Below, piece after piece: positions 22,793-37,700 of a DNA stretch of 64,000 nucleotides. Within the stretch, counting starts at the first letter, position 1; each line of letters opens with the position of its first letter. The translations under genes and the position numbers were made by a program. Source of the stretch: Amblyornis subalaris. Its lineage: Eukaryota > Chordata > Aves > Passeriformes > Ptilonorhynchidae. The stretch is taken from assembly GCA_018881555.1 (NCBI GenBank), contig JACAXG010000253.1, positions 1-64,000 on the forward strand, read 5' to 3'. The notes under the pieces were generated by a model. It did not search any database and had not been told where the DNA came from. It saw nothing but the letters and a program-made list of their open reading frames with translations.

Positions 22793-25700
22793 GTAACTAA
22801 CCTGCATGCTTTCAACAGAACAGTGACTGAACTCTTAGCATATGTGTTTCACACATAAAATTAATTCAAATTGGAGTAAAATATAATAGAATTAAGATAG
22901 TTCAACTAGAGTTATTTAGCAATTACCTACAAGAAGGAAGGTGGAGTGTAAAAGGTGAAAATTAATAAAGTTTGTCAGGAAGCAGTTTCCTAAGAACCCT
23001 AGAGCATCTGGATATATCCTGATTGATAGGCTCCTGTGGACAGCCTTGGACCTCTCAGTATAACATGTGCTTATTAAAGATCAGCCCATATGTATCTGCT
23101 GCTTGCTGTGTCACTTCTTACTGTTTTCTGAATAGGGGTTGGTAAGCTTTGTTAATATTCTTCCTTTTGACAAAAAATAACAGTGATATCATTTAAGGTC
23201 ACCTCACCAGCTTCTCCAGTATGCTACCCAGGGTGAAGTCACACATACTGAATGATACTGAGTGTTAAAGCAGAAGTGAGTTTGAGTCTCCTGGATCCAA
23301 ATGCACTCTAAAGTTCATGGAGAGAATAGCCACAGGAACAGATTTTAACTCCCTCCCCCTTTTTTTTTTTCTTTTTTTTTTCTTCCCTGTTTTGGTTTGT
23401 TCTTGTGTTCCCAGACATGGTTCACCATGAAAAACCTAGCATTCGTCTGGCCCTGTGCACTGCAAAATTGGGATATTGATGATTTAAACACTTTTTGGAA
23501 AACTAGCCGCAAGCTTTGCTTCCGCCACAATGGAAATCTACACCAGTACCTTCTTCCTCTGGTCAGACCTGGCTTCTTACAGGTGTCTCAGAGGTAGAAA
23601 GGGCAGGATAACACTTGCAGGCAAGGTTGGTGGGGAAGTAGAGCTGGTACCTGTGCAACAAAGGAGGCAGTTCAGTCATTTTGAGAGTCTGCTGGAGCAC
23701 TAAAAATTCAGAGTTTGTTAGACAGCTAGTTCTAGAAACAAAGGGTAATTAACATGAAGTGGGAAACTTGAATGTTTTTGAAAATATGTATTGGTTTGGT
23801 AGTTGTTGCCTTAATATGATGCTGTGTTTGCCACTAACAAAGGGAGCTTTGCAAAATGAGTGGTAGATAAACACAAGTCTCTCTGTAAACTTGATGGATC
23901 ACCAAGATGGTACCCAAGTTAATGCAGTGACTGTTAAGTCTGCAGTAGAAGGACTCATGAGAAATGCTATGTACAATGTTTTTGTTCTGTCCTGAATCTG
24001 AATTTAGGATTGCATGAAACTTTGGCCCTTTTGACATCTCAGCTAAGACCTGATTCAAATCATAAAGAGGAAATGGGATTCCTTAGGGATGTCTTCAGTG
24101 AAAGGAGTCTCAGCTACCTGATGAAGGTAAAAGTTTACATTTATGTATGTACGTTTCCCTTACAGTTTACTTGTTCTCTGTTCCCTTGATTTATCAACCA
24201 TTTACTTTGCCAAAGCTTTGTTTTTTGAGAATTCTGTACCGACCAAAGCATATGTGTGTTTAAGTACAGACATTAATAATGTTTGATGATTAGCATATTT
24301 TGTTCAGAAATAAATTTTTCTGCTCTTCTTGCTAAAATGAAGATACAGTGCCCCATAGCTAAAAAGTAGTGTGAAGTGGCTTCATTTTTTCCCTTATGCT
24401 CCTAAAGTCTTAACAGATTTTCTGACTGTCTGAAACTACCATGAGCAAAAAGAAAACTAAAAGACTCCTAAACAAAACCCTAAAACAAAATAACCCTAAG
24501 AGAGATTATTTTTCTGACACATCTCAGGTAAATTATGTTCCTGAAATATAAAAATATTCCAGTGTAGGTATATTTAGAAAGTTTTGTATCTCTGTGTAGA
24601 AATATCCCTGAATAATCTTTTTTCAGATTCATGAAAAGCTCCGTCATTATGAAAGACAGAGTCCAACTCCTGTTTTACATAGTGCAGCAGGATTAGTTGA
24701 AGATGTGAGTAAAAATTCTTGTCTCATAATTGTCCTGTTATTTAAGCCTGCTTTTCTAACAAATCGAAGCTTTGCAATTGTAGTATATGTGAACATATTT
24801 CTCATCTTCCCCAACTGGGTTTGTAATCTGTTGGCCATGATTAATTAATGAAATGAGAGCTCAAAAATCCCGAGTCATTAAATGTCTAGTGAAGATGGAC
24901 ACATTCAGGTAGAACAAAAGGATATTGTTAATGGCCTTCATAAGGGAGAGGCTGCAAGAAGCATGCAGTCCTTTCTTGACAGTAGGCTGTCCCAGCTAAG
25001 CATTCAGTGTAACATTCAGACTTAAAACCATTCCAACAGAAGCAACATTGCTGTTGACATAGAGTGGTTTGGGTTGAAGGGACCTTGAAAGGTCATCTTA
25101 TCTGACCACCCAGCCACAGGCAGGCTCACCTTTCACTAGATCACATTGCTCAGAGCCCTGTCTAACCTGATGTTGAACATTTCCAGTGGTGGAGTATCTG
25201 AAACTTCTCTGGGCAACCTTGTTCCCAGCATCTCACCATCCAGATTTTCTGGCATCTCACAATCTTCACCATTTAAAAAATCCATCCTTATATCCAATCT
25301 AAATCTGCTCTCTTTCAAGTTAAAACTGCTGCCCCATGTCCTGTCACTACAGGCCTTGGTAAAGAGCTTTTCTCTTTCTTGTAAGCCCCCTTTATATTCT
25401 GAATGACAGCAATAAGGTGTCCCCAGAGCTTTCTGTTCTCCAAGCTGAACAATCCCAACTGTCTCATGCTTTCCTCATAGGAGAGGTGTTCCAGCCCTCT
25501 GAGCATTTTTGTGACTCTCCTCTGGATGCTCTCTAGCAGGCCTGTGTGCTGGGGCTCTGGAACTGGACACTGCATTCTGGGTGGGGGGGCCTCATGAGAA
25601 CAAGAGCAGAGGGAGAGAGTCACCTCCCTTGACCTGCTGGCCTCTNCTCTTTATGCAGTCTGGGATAAGTTGTCTTTTTCAGCTGCAAGCACATGTTGCC

Positions 25701-28700
25701 ATCATGGATCTGATTTTTCATCTACCAGTGTCCCCAGGTCGTTCTCCACGGGGCTGCTCTCAATCAATTCACCCCCCAGTGTGTTCACAGAGCAAAGCTG
25801 TGTCTTAGGTTTGTGTGTAACATGATGCCACGTGCCTCAGAAAGTGAAATTTACACTGCATTTGATGGCTCTTCGTGCGTGTGTTTTCTTCCATAGTGTA
25901 GGAAAGGGCGGTGGAAGGTTTGGGAGCTGGAATATCTCCCTTTGCAGAGTCAGGAGACCCCAATGCCCCATCTTAACGTGCAGCACACCCCCTCTCCCTT
26001 TTCCCACACACAGTGTACCACCTCCACGAAAGTTTCAGCGTTGCTACCTGTCGAGTCATACAAAATTTCCATCTTCAGAATAGCAGAGGAGAAGTTTTTT
26101 ACAGAACTATATGACTTTCCTATTTAGAACCCTTAACAGGGTAAGGAAATCTCTTTTGCCTCAACCCATTTTCCCCTTTCTCCTCCATCCCCTGCTTTCT
26201 CTCTCCTCCCACCCAATCAGCTCAGTGCAGAAGTGCCTCCATTATTTCTCTAATCTTTTATTTAAAAGGCCTGAGACTCCAGGGCATATTTTGGTATCCA
26301 GGTTTTGCAGGGAAACAAGGGAAGTTATGTTCCATGTTCCACACGGGTAATNCTACATGATTGCAGAAAGGTTTAAAGCCTTTTATCAAATAGTACAAGC
26401 ACAAGAGTGTTGTTCACATATCATTTATGTATTCCATCTAGAATTTAAAATTTCAGAGCTCGCTCCTGAAATTATATTGGTGGAATAACTCTAAAAATGT
26501 ATGTTTAGGGATTATGATTCTGATTTCTAATGCTGTCTTTTGTACTATCTAATAAAAATAGCTGAAGAAGNTTTGGTTTCTTTAGGTTTCATGCATTATT
26601 GGCTAGGATCAGTTTTGATCTGTGCACACTGCTTTGATGGATGATAGCTGTTAGCAAACACTCAAAAGAAATATAAATACATGATCTTGTTTGGTGGACT
26701 TCTTTAATTTTGAGGTTGTAAATTTTTATTTTAAAGGTAATAGAAGAGTTGCAGACAGCACCAGTGAATAATGAAGAAAAAGAGCTACTTCAGCTGTTGT
26801 CAACACCACATCTCAGGGTAAAAAACACATTGGAGACCTTAAGGAAATGCCTTTGCAGAGTTGCAATAGAACATTTTGTAACAGAAAAGTTATCCTGAAG
26901 CGTCCCTAGGAGAAAGGAAAAGCCTCCTGCAGACTCATTCTATTCCACTGGGATTTCCTGCACAGGCTGTAGGGTGCGGAAGAAATTGTAAAGAGACAGC
27001 ATTGGTCTCTCCTGCATAGTGCACTGTGCTGTCCTCCATTCCTCCCCTCCTTACTGTTTTCTGAGGGAGCAAAAAAGAAAAGGATACCTTTTTGCTTTTC
27101 ATAGTCCACTTAAGTTTTTTTTTTGGCTGAGCTTTTTTGTTTAAATATCAACATATACCACTATATCATTTACATGATGGGTAAGATAATTGCTAAATCT
27201 TTTCTAGAGGATTGTGGTGAGGGTAGAAAGGGAGAAGTTTAAGTTTGCTGCAATACTGGAAACATGAGAACTGGGAATTGTAGTATTACTCTATTACATT
27301 ACTGTTTTTTATTTCCTTTATGCAGGCAATGCTTGTAGTACATGACACTGTAGCACAGAAGAACTTTGACCCAGCCCTTCCACCTCTGCCTGATAATTTT
27401 GATGATGATTTTGATGAGGAATCAGTGAAAATTGTTCGGCTAGTGAAAAATAAAGAACCTTTGGTACATATTAGATAACCCATCTCTAGTCATAAAACTT
27501 TATCGTACAAGAGTGTTATTGTGAGTATGGAAGAGATACTTGAAGATGTCATCAAATAGCCTTCAAAAACTAGGAGTGTTCTGAAGCTAGTAAAATAGCA
27601 TAAAAAGAAAACTTTGGTAAATACACCTTCACAATTTTGCATTTAGATGCTTTATGGGCATGGGTTTATAATGACAGCACAGAAAACACAGTGAAGAAAC
27701 TGTGTATGTTGAAGCAATTATGCTTATTGTGTGTATTAATTCTTTTCGTACTGTAACTAACATTCAATGACAATATATTCATTTGCATGAAAGTCAGTGA
27801 TGTATTGGAAGAGTGTGTTTGATACCTGTGTGTAAGCATTATATTGTTAAAGTACTAATTTTGCGTGAATGGAAATTGAGGAATTGATTTCCTAAGAAAA
27901 AACAGTTGTGTTGGGGAAGAAATCTGCTTTTTGTGTATCATAGTAGTAGAAAAGAGCAGTGACTGAATTCCTGACTAAAGCTTTGTATTACCAGCAGAGG
28001 TAGGAGAAGCAAAAAAATTCTAATTACTTGGCTTTTGTGGTTTTTATCTATAAAAGTACTGACTGTATCATATAAAGATTCAGAAGACAAAGAGAAAGAA
28101 TTTGTTACAATAAGCTGTTTTGCACACTTGAGTGACTTGAATGACCATAATAACATAGGAAGTGTAAGCACTTAGCAAAGTCAGCAGAAAGGAAGGTGTG
28201 TGCACCTTCCCACAATCACCTGGCATGGGCAAAAGTTCGATAATGGTCAAAACTGTCAAGGAAAAAGAGAAAATCCATGGAACAAATGAATTCCAGTTTA
28301 AAACATGTAATAGCATACACGTTATTTCACTGCCTGCTGTATTCAAAGCAAATTTCTTACCGTTGTTTGGGTGGGGGGTGTGTTCTATTGCAGGGAGCTA
28401 CCATCAGAAGAGATGAGCACACAGGAGCTGTGATTGTAGCAAGGATCATGAGAGGTGGTGCAGCTGATCGGAGTGGTATGATTGCAGTGGTGAATTTCTG
28501 AAGGAAAGGGGATTTTAAGTTGCATTTGTAAACCTCTAAAGTTTCCTAAGCATGCCCTTAGTGTTTCTGTATTTCTTCAGTAATCTGTTAATCTAATTGC
28601 ATATGCTTTTTATTAAAATGGCCATTAGGAAAAAATGAAAACAGAGCTGGAAGAAGTAGGTTTGAGCTTTAGAAGAAAGCAAAGAATGTTTTTCACTTTT

Positions 28701-31700
28701 AATCTGGTATATTGGTTTATTCAGTGTATCATGTGTTGTTTTGTTTGCTTTACGGAGAAGTTCTTTCATGTCGGTTAACAGTAGCTATCTATAGGACAAG
28801 CACAACATTTCTTACTGAACTGGATAAACAAATCTAAAACTTGTAGAACCTCTTCATGGCTTCTTAAAAAAAATTTAGCCTGGCATTCTTTCTGGGGCTG
28901 TGTATATTGATCTGTCAGTTGACAGACATGTCATTCCTGCCGTTATAGTCAGCAGCATGGCTCCTGACTTTATAAGGTTTGGTCACACTCATGAAACTAT
29001 TCCAGTGTTGCATACTTACTGCTCATCCAAATAGTGATTTTCCAGAGTATCTTGCCACATGTTGCCTGTCTGCATGCTGGTCTGCTTTGAGACTGTTCTG
29101 CATGAGAAAACACTTTCCATAAGGAATAAAGGCAAGACACTTTGAAGTGCATTTCCAGCAAAGGCACTTTGCTCTAGTACTAAATCCACCAAGCTGGATG
29201 AGGGAGGAGAGGAAGTACATGCTATTGACTTAGGCTGGACATCAGAGGAGTGGTGCTTTCTAGTCTGTAGACCTATTTTAATTTACTTACCATCTTTTCA
29301 GGTCTTGTCCATGTTGGAGATGAACTAAGAGAAGTCAATGGTATTACTGTGCTTCACAAACGACCTGAAGAAATAAGTCAGATTTTGGTCTGCACTGATT
29401 TTCATTTCAAGATCTTTTCTGTTGGGTGATCTAGTAATTACAATAGATGATGCAATTTAATCATGAGTTTAAAATACAGAGCTAAAAGATGCAATCCCTG
29501 CTTGTCTTTGCATTAAGAGTTTTTCTTCTCCCAGTGGATTAGTCTTCTCCTTTTGACTTCAGAAACTTCTGCGAACTGGATTGGTGTCAAGTAAGATACA
29601 AATACAAAGTTAACATGTTGCTCTGTCAAGAACTTCCTTTAATGCTTTGTTTGTGACAAGCAAACTGCAAATTATAAGTACATTCCTAGAAGATGAGCAG
29701 TTTATTCATAATATGGTATGTTAGGAAGCTGAAGGAAGTCTTGTCTGTGTACTCAATAGAGCTGCCAGTCTGTTCTTTACCAGGAGATTCCTGGCAACAT
29801 GAGCAAATTCTTGCTTCAAGCTTCTCTAACATGAATACCCACAAATCTTGGTAGAAAGTGTTGTAGCTCTTATGCTTCTTTATCTCTGACTTCCCTCTTG
29901 TGGCATGGGTCCCCTTTTTCTTGATGTGGAGTGGAGTTAGGGACACACTAAGAAGACTGGCAACAGTTCCATCACCTAATTTAAATTTAGATCAAAGTAA
30001 TCTTGAATAATGACAATGACAGCTTTTAACTCGAGGGGGAGGGATGTCAAAATAACTTTGAAATAGTGTGTTATTTTTTATTTATGGGGATATTAATCTG
30101 TCCTGTGTAATTTCTAATTACACCTGTCCCATGTAAACTACTGCCTGAAGTGTAACACTTTCCTTTTCGTGGTTTATTTTTTGAAGAAAAGCACCAAATG
30201 TTTGTCTGTGTTTGCTTTTTAATCTGTGCAGAATTGCAGGCTTCTCTACAACACAGTTCATCTCATGCAAAATAAGGCATCTAAAATAGATTAGATAAAC
30301 CCATTTTTGACTTCTGAAGCACCTAGAAGTACTTTTTAGTTTACTATAACTAAAAATTGACATTTACTAGCGAAGATTTCTAGAGTGAAAGTAGGTGTTT
30401 ATTTTGTAGATGTTTACATTTCACTCTAACAAGTTAGCCACTATGTGGAGAAAATACAGCAGTATTTTTCAAAGCAGCACTTTAAAATGATGAGTCTGCA
30501 AAAACTGAAGTCGGTGTCATACTAAAAGCCACAGAAGTATTTAATGTTCTGTGAACTGTAGTCCAGAAATTAATGCAGTTGCTAAAAGCAAATGAAGGCA
30601 TTTTCATGCAGGTCTTAATATGTTTTAGCCAAGTACTTCCTGTGGGCAAACACTGTTGTGGAGTCATGGAACATCATGATAGTGTTTGTAATGCAGTTAA
30701 ATAGTGGATTAGCTTGGCATATTAGAGTTCTGAGAAGAAGAGACAGGCACTAGCACCTTAACTGGAGCTTGAATAGTCTGCCTTGTATCCTTGTCCTGCT
30801 TTCAAAGTAAAAAACCATTTCTGTTTTTCTCAGGCTCAGTCTCGAGGGTCAATAACATTAAAAATAATTCCAGCCATCAAAGAAGAAGATCGTCTGAAAG
30901 ACAGCAAGGTAGGCAGCTGAGGTGCTGAGACACATCTTTGCAGTCTGGCTTTGCTGCAAATGCAGCTTTCCTGCTCTTTCAGTGGGAAGGGCCACAGACA
31001 CATTATTGAGCTACAAGGATAGTAGAGTGATTTCTTGTGCAGTACCCTTTTATTCAATAGAATTACTTGGATGACTTTTCTCCTCTTCATCTTGGCACCT
31101 GTTCTTTCATAGCATTTCTGAAATCTACCTCTCCTTTTAGGTTCACGTAATTAAATCTGGTGTTCTGCTCATCTCCTCTTACCATGGCAGCTGCAATCTG
31201 TCCATTATCTCTGGGCATTTTGCCACTCACTTGAGTCAGAGCAGACCTGTCTGCAAACAGGGCTGCATTCATCATGTGACCCCATTAGCCCACTTCATCT
31301 GCCCTCTTTGATCAGCAATAACTTAACTGCTCGACTGGTCCCTTACACGATTCCTCTGCCAATCTCTCTGCTTCCCTGCTTTTGGTTGCTGAATTTTTCC
31401 TTGAAGCCCACAAATCACTTTCTAAAGTGTTTCTAGTGTGATGTGTTAAATAGTGTTAAGGTACAAATCCAAAGCTGAATAGTAGATTTTGATGCATTAA
31501 AGGAATATTTTAAGGACAGTTTTTACAACTGGACAGCTTTACCATAAATCCATTTTTATTGTTTTCTCCTTTCCCTTATTTTTTTCTCCCCATTTCTTTA
31601 TTGTGTTTTGTACTTAATGTAGATTGTTATATGTGTTTCTTGGCACTTTGATCTTTTGAGTCTCACGTTCCCCAATGCCGGTATATAATGACTGGGTATG

Positions 31701-34700
31701 TGCTGGAAGGTTAATTTATTTTTCTGCATAAGTAAGTCAAAATACGGACACAGCTTTCTAGGTTTCTGTATTTTTGGGTGCTTGAAGGAGGGGTAAAGTG
31801 AATATATGGTTAGCAGTGGTAACACTGGGGAAAGGCTTTTAAAGGCAGTTTGAAATTCCAGATAGGACAAGAAAAAATGACATGTTAACTTTCTTTTAAA
31901 GGTGTTTATGAGGGCACTTTTCTGCTATAATCCCAAAGAAGACAGAGCCATTCCTTGCCAGGAAGCTGGGCTGCCGTTTAAGAGACGACACGTCCTGGAA
32001 GTTGTAAGCCAAGATGATCCCACATGGTGGCAAGCCAAGCGTGTTGGAGATACCAACCTCAGAGCAGGCCTGATCCCCTCAAAACAGTTCCAAGAAAGGT
32101 TTGTCAGCAAAGATCACAGATGTTTTTTTTCATATGTATATAGTGTCACATTGATTTTGTGCTTGTTTTTTTTCCCAGAAAATGAAGGAAGGCATGGTCA
32201 TGCCAGGGTAAATACAGCTGCATAGAGGAAAGTGCTAAAAAGCTCTGTCTTCTCTGATTGTATAATAAACTTCCTAGCTTGATTTGGATGGTTTGCCATT
32301 GACTTAACACTTTGTAGCATGAGGACAGAAGTACTTGTTAAACAAACATGTATGAAATGAAATGTGGAATATCAGTCTCTTAACCTTCTTGGCTTATGCA
32401 GACACTGTATTTCACAGCCTTGTACTTCCACAGATTCACTGTAATTATTTTGAATTTATACATATAATAATAGTTTAAAAAAATTTATCTGATCTTTCTT
32501 CTGGCTCCTAGGAGAGTGTTTAGCTTGGACTGGGACACCTTCTAGGGCTTGAAGTTTCTCTGTTCTCACAGCAAGATATGTGTATCTTCTACAGCAAAAA
32601 TATCCCTCAGTTCTTGCCTTTACAGTGTGGAAGTCCTGTATTTAAGAAGGAATCTTTTATAAGCCACTGGTCTCACTTTGTGATTCTTACTCCAAATCAG
32701 TATATATGTCTTCCTTGGATTGTAGGTCTTACAGAGGTGGGGTATCTAAGAATTGAACAGGGCTGGTTCTGTTGCTGGTCTGCATGATTTCCATAAGGTT
32801 TCTAATTGAGGACTTGGCTCCACGACATGAAAGCTCCTTTGAAACACTAGGCAAATTCTGCCTGAACAGCTGTTTCCTTCTTCCTGGGCATGCATATACG
32901 TCAAAAAATGCTGCTGCGCTGCAGTCTTTTTTTTTCCCCCCAGATGTTGTAAACATGTAACAAGACGTACGTAGGAATATAAAAATTGCTTCAGTATGTG
33001 TTTCCCCTGAGTGACTGTATAAATGCCTGAGCAGCACCTTTCATCTGTTTAAATATTGGCCTGTTGCAAAAAAACACTTGGGAAGAAATTGTGGTTTCCA
33101 TTGGCAACAGCGAGGGATTTCTTGAGGGCTGGATTTTTGTGCTGGGTTGTTAGGGCATTTTTGGTGTTGGGTTTTTGGGGGCAGGTGTTTAGCCAATAAG
33201 AATTGAGATCTGGTTTGTGATTTTAACACTTCAGGAAATGTTACTTGATATTCCATTTTCACACAAACTGGGTAACTTGGTTTGTGTACTAGTAAATAAC
33301 AGAAAACTTCAAACTGATCTGGAAAGCAGTGGATAATTTCTACATATGCATAGCTGCAATGATTGTTCTGGACAAAGGTTACCTACTTAATGTTGCAAAA
33401 AAGATCATGTGGGCAAAAGGGAAATAGAAAAAAAATTGGATTGATAAACTATTGATTTCTATGCTCTGATATGTGAAAGCATAAAATATTTTAGAATCTT
33501 CTCTCTCATTCCTTACCAGTAACAGTCTGGGACTGTCATAGTTTTAAAGAAAGTCTTTTAAATAGTGGAATCAGACATTTTAATTTTTTTAAGAAAAGAC
33601 ACTGTTTCATTCTTTATTTTCAATGCTGTGTGTATAACATGCTATAAGTTCTCTATAATTCTGAGTTTATGTGTCTAAAATATAATTATTTTCCATTCAG
33701 ACGACTGACTTACAGAAGAACAACAGGTACTCTGCAGAATGCCAGAACTCTGAAGAAACCATTATGTAAGTCTCTTCTCTTCTTTCAGTGATGTTTTAAT
33801 TGATACTAAGTTCTCCGTATTTTTCTGTGATTTCAATAATGATGTGTTTGAGTATATTTTACCAGTGACTAATATTTTGAATACAATCTGCTGTTGATTG
33901 ATTTGCATGGACACAAGGTGCCACAGGGCAACATTTGGGGTTGAGCTTTATCCAGTGTTGCGAGTGCCTTTGTTTTCAAGAAACAGAGCTGTCCCTCACT
34001 TCCTGCTCTCAGGAACATGAGGCCTTACATATTTAGATGTTTTAAAGTTTGCTAGTGTTCACATTTTTTCTATGGTTTGAAACTTGAAAGCTGCAAAAAT
34101 AACTTAATGCATACTTCTTGAAATTCTTATAGAAGTGCATGAAACTACTCTAAACTCATATGAAAATAAACTGTAGCTTTAAGGAGGATAAAAATCACTG
34201 GAGCTGGAAATACAATCTGTATTTCAGGCTTAATGTTACAGAGCTGGTCTTAAGTAGACTTTAGAGTGATTCTTGTTTACAGCTCTGAACCTCTGTCACT
34301 GAATTATTCACAAAAGAAATGGTATTTGTGATGAAATTGCCAGTAAGTGATGAAAAGCAGAAGACATTCTGATTATCCCAAAATGTGTTTCTGTTGCTCT
34401 TGGGTACTTCAGCACAGGTATTATTGTTGTGGGGGAAGCCCTGTGAGTGTGTGAAGCCAGGCACTGTGCTAGGATTGCCACCCTCATGTAGACCAGGAAT
34501 CTGGAAATTGTCCATCCATAGTGATATAAGTGAATTTCTGCCCATGGTGCACAGCACAGGTCATGATGAGATACAGGTATTATTATGCTACAGGGAGGGA
34601 AGATGCTCAGGAAATTATAAAATAGCATTACTGGTTTAAATGAAGCTTTTCCAAATTAGTTTCCATTACATGCAATATTAGGAGGCATGTAATGAGGAAT

Positions 34701-37700
34701 ACTACTTAAGCTTTATCTCAGATGTTTTTGAGACAATTAAGCTGATAACTGGTTATAATACTAAATTGCAGCCCAAAATTCTTTAATCAGTTGATAAGAG
34801 TATATTAGTGCAGTGCTTTTTTTAAGATAGAAAAGCCTGTTAAGCAAATGAAACCAGAAGAACCTTCCTTTCCATTTTCTCTAATTTTGCTCAATTATTT
34901 GTCCATCTTTTAATATCATACCAACTCTGCCTTTCATGCTAACTATAGATGATCAGTCTTCCGACAAAGGTAGGTACTCTCCTAACTCGCTTTCTGTCCC
35001 AATATAAACAACCAATGCATTTTCTAATATACTTGCTGTGCTTCCAAAGGGAATAGTAGATATATTTCTCCTAGGACATTTTCTTTATAAATTATTATTT
35101 AAACAAATTTAATTCAGGTTGATGATTTAAGTAATGATAACTTCCAAGTTTGCTTCCAATTCAAGAGAAAAGATTTGTCTTCTGATATGTATTTAAATGT
35201 TCTGTAGGTTTCTGAGTGAGGTTCAAAGAGTTGCAAGTTAAATGCAGTCTTTGTATCTGGTATATTTAAAAAATGAAGAAATATTGGGGTTTAACATTTT
35301 AGGGCACCTGTATCAATCCAAAGTGATTTATCTTCATTGTTCATTTGGATTGTTTTCTGTTTACTTTCATTATGGGCAACTGTGTTGGGCTTATGCAGTT
35401 TATATGTCACTGTACCAAATATCAGGTATTTCCTGTTCAATTCTGCATGCTGTGATTTTTTTTCACATTACAGTAGCTTCTTGAGAAGCATACTTGGAAT
35501 TCATATTCCAAGTATTAGTATTCCATCAACTTCTGTGAAAATACTAATCATATTCTACAATTAGGGTACACCAGTCATGGCTAGCTATCAAAGCACCAGT
35601 CTGAGAGAGCCTGCCTTCAACAGCAGGAAACAGCTCTGACCTTAGCTATGGATTGGTGTTTATTGCTATTTGTGTTTTATCTTACTGTAGGCATAATGTT
35701 TTAGGAGTACACATTGGCATTGCTTGGTTACATACCTGCCTGCACCTGTTCATTAAAAAACAAAGCCCTCTCTTGACTGGCACCTTTTGTTAAAGGTTTA
35801 AGCTGCATACATTTTTGCTTATGGTTGGGTTTATCCCAGAACCATACAGTATCACCTTAAAATGAGTGGAGTTCTGTAAATATTGCAAGGGCAGAGGTGC
35901 CTAAATGTTAACAAACCAGTCAGCCCTCTTTCAGGAAGTATGAGAACTCAGTATTTGTTTTAGGATTGCAGTATATTTTTTTGCAGCTAAGTATCATGGT
36001 TTTATTTTGCATACTTCAAGGGGCCTTGGGGGTGGTTGTAATTTGAGGAGGGATAGGCTGAGGTTTTTTAACATGTTATTTTACATGCATATGACCAAAG
36101 CATCAAATCTTTACCTTTTTAATAAAGAATTAATAAGCAATGATAATTTAACTTGGTAAAAATTAAGGGGATTAGAGTTCATCTTTGTCATTTCTGATTC
36201 TCTTTTTCCAAACCCAAATGATAATATCAGAAGAGGCAATCTTCTTACATAATCATACTCATTTATAAAGTTATTCATTAAAAAAAAAGAGCTCTGTGTT
36301 TGTGGAATCTCCTTTTTTACTTAAGCCCGAGTATTACACTTTTAGCAGCAGCACTAATCAAATGTCATGAATGCTGAAAAGTATAAACTCTGATAACTGT
36401 AAATACCAAGATGTAAAATTCTCTAGTTCAATATCAAAGTCAAGGATTTTTTTTTCAAATATAAACCATTAGCCAAGGCAAGTATTTTTTTTATTTCAGT
36501 AATACTTATGTGAAAAAAGTTTGTGCACACAATGCAGGATATAAAATTTATTTCCTTGCCAATGAACCAGACCTGTATCACACACATTGTTTAAGATATC
36601 TCCCTCCTCCCTCTCACTCTTCTTTCCCCTGTGCCCTACCCCCCACTTCCTTGCTTTTTAATTTACAGAAGACTGTGACTGTGAAGGATATTTCAATGGA
36701 CAGTACATAGGTGAGTAACCAAAACCCCTTGCCTCTTCCCTGAAACACCTACCCCCAAAAAAAAACCCCAAAACCAAAATGAAAACAAAAACCCCCACCA
36801 AATAAAACCACCCAAAAAAACCACCTCCACATTAGAAAATTAAAACTGGACTATTTCTATTAATTTCCCATACATTCATAAACTAGATCATCTCTGTGAA
36901 GAGGCATAATTGGACTTTGGCATAACCAATACATGGCAGCTCAAGGTAATACGAGGGGATTTTTATTATAGATTGGGTGCTTGGTTTTCTAGATTAGATG
37001 CAAACATTTCTTCTGTAATATTAGCATATATGCACTGATTTGATTATAAACCAAACTTGTGGGAATAACTCATATTTGAAGACAATAACTTGTAGCTGAA
37101 AAAGCTTGAAAATCTGGATAAGTGGAGACGTGTCAACATTATCTCTTGTTTTCCTGCTCAGCTGGTTTACGCAGGAGCTTCAGATTGAGTCGTAAAGAGA
37201 AGGAGAACAATGGGAATGAGGGCAAGCAAGCAGAGCAGGCAGACGCAGCAGAGTTCCTGACCTACGAAGAAGTCACAAAGTATCAGCAGCAGCCTGGGGA
37301 ACAGCAGAGGCTGGTGGTTTTGATTGGTAAGATGCACTTTCTTCCTCTTCTCCTATCACCTGCACTTCAAGAGGCTTTCTTTAGATGTTTGGTTTGGGGT
37401 TTTTTTGTGGTTCTGGTGGGTTTTTTAAAAGGTTTTTCTTGGTATTGTCAGAACTCGCTCTTTTATTTTAAATTACATTAGAAAACAAACAAACAAAAAA
37501 CCAAAAAGTAATCACACTCGCCAAATCCTTCTAAAAATAATGATGCAGGATTATTTCTCATTTTTCTGATCCACTTTCCTTTGGTTGTTACTCAAACGTT
37601 CACTTAGGCTGTCAGAACAATTGATGAAGAGGTAGATGTTAGAATTATCTAACGAGATTTTGCATGCAATTTTAATTCAGTAGGTTTATCAGCCTTGTGC

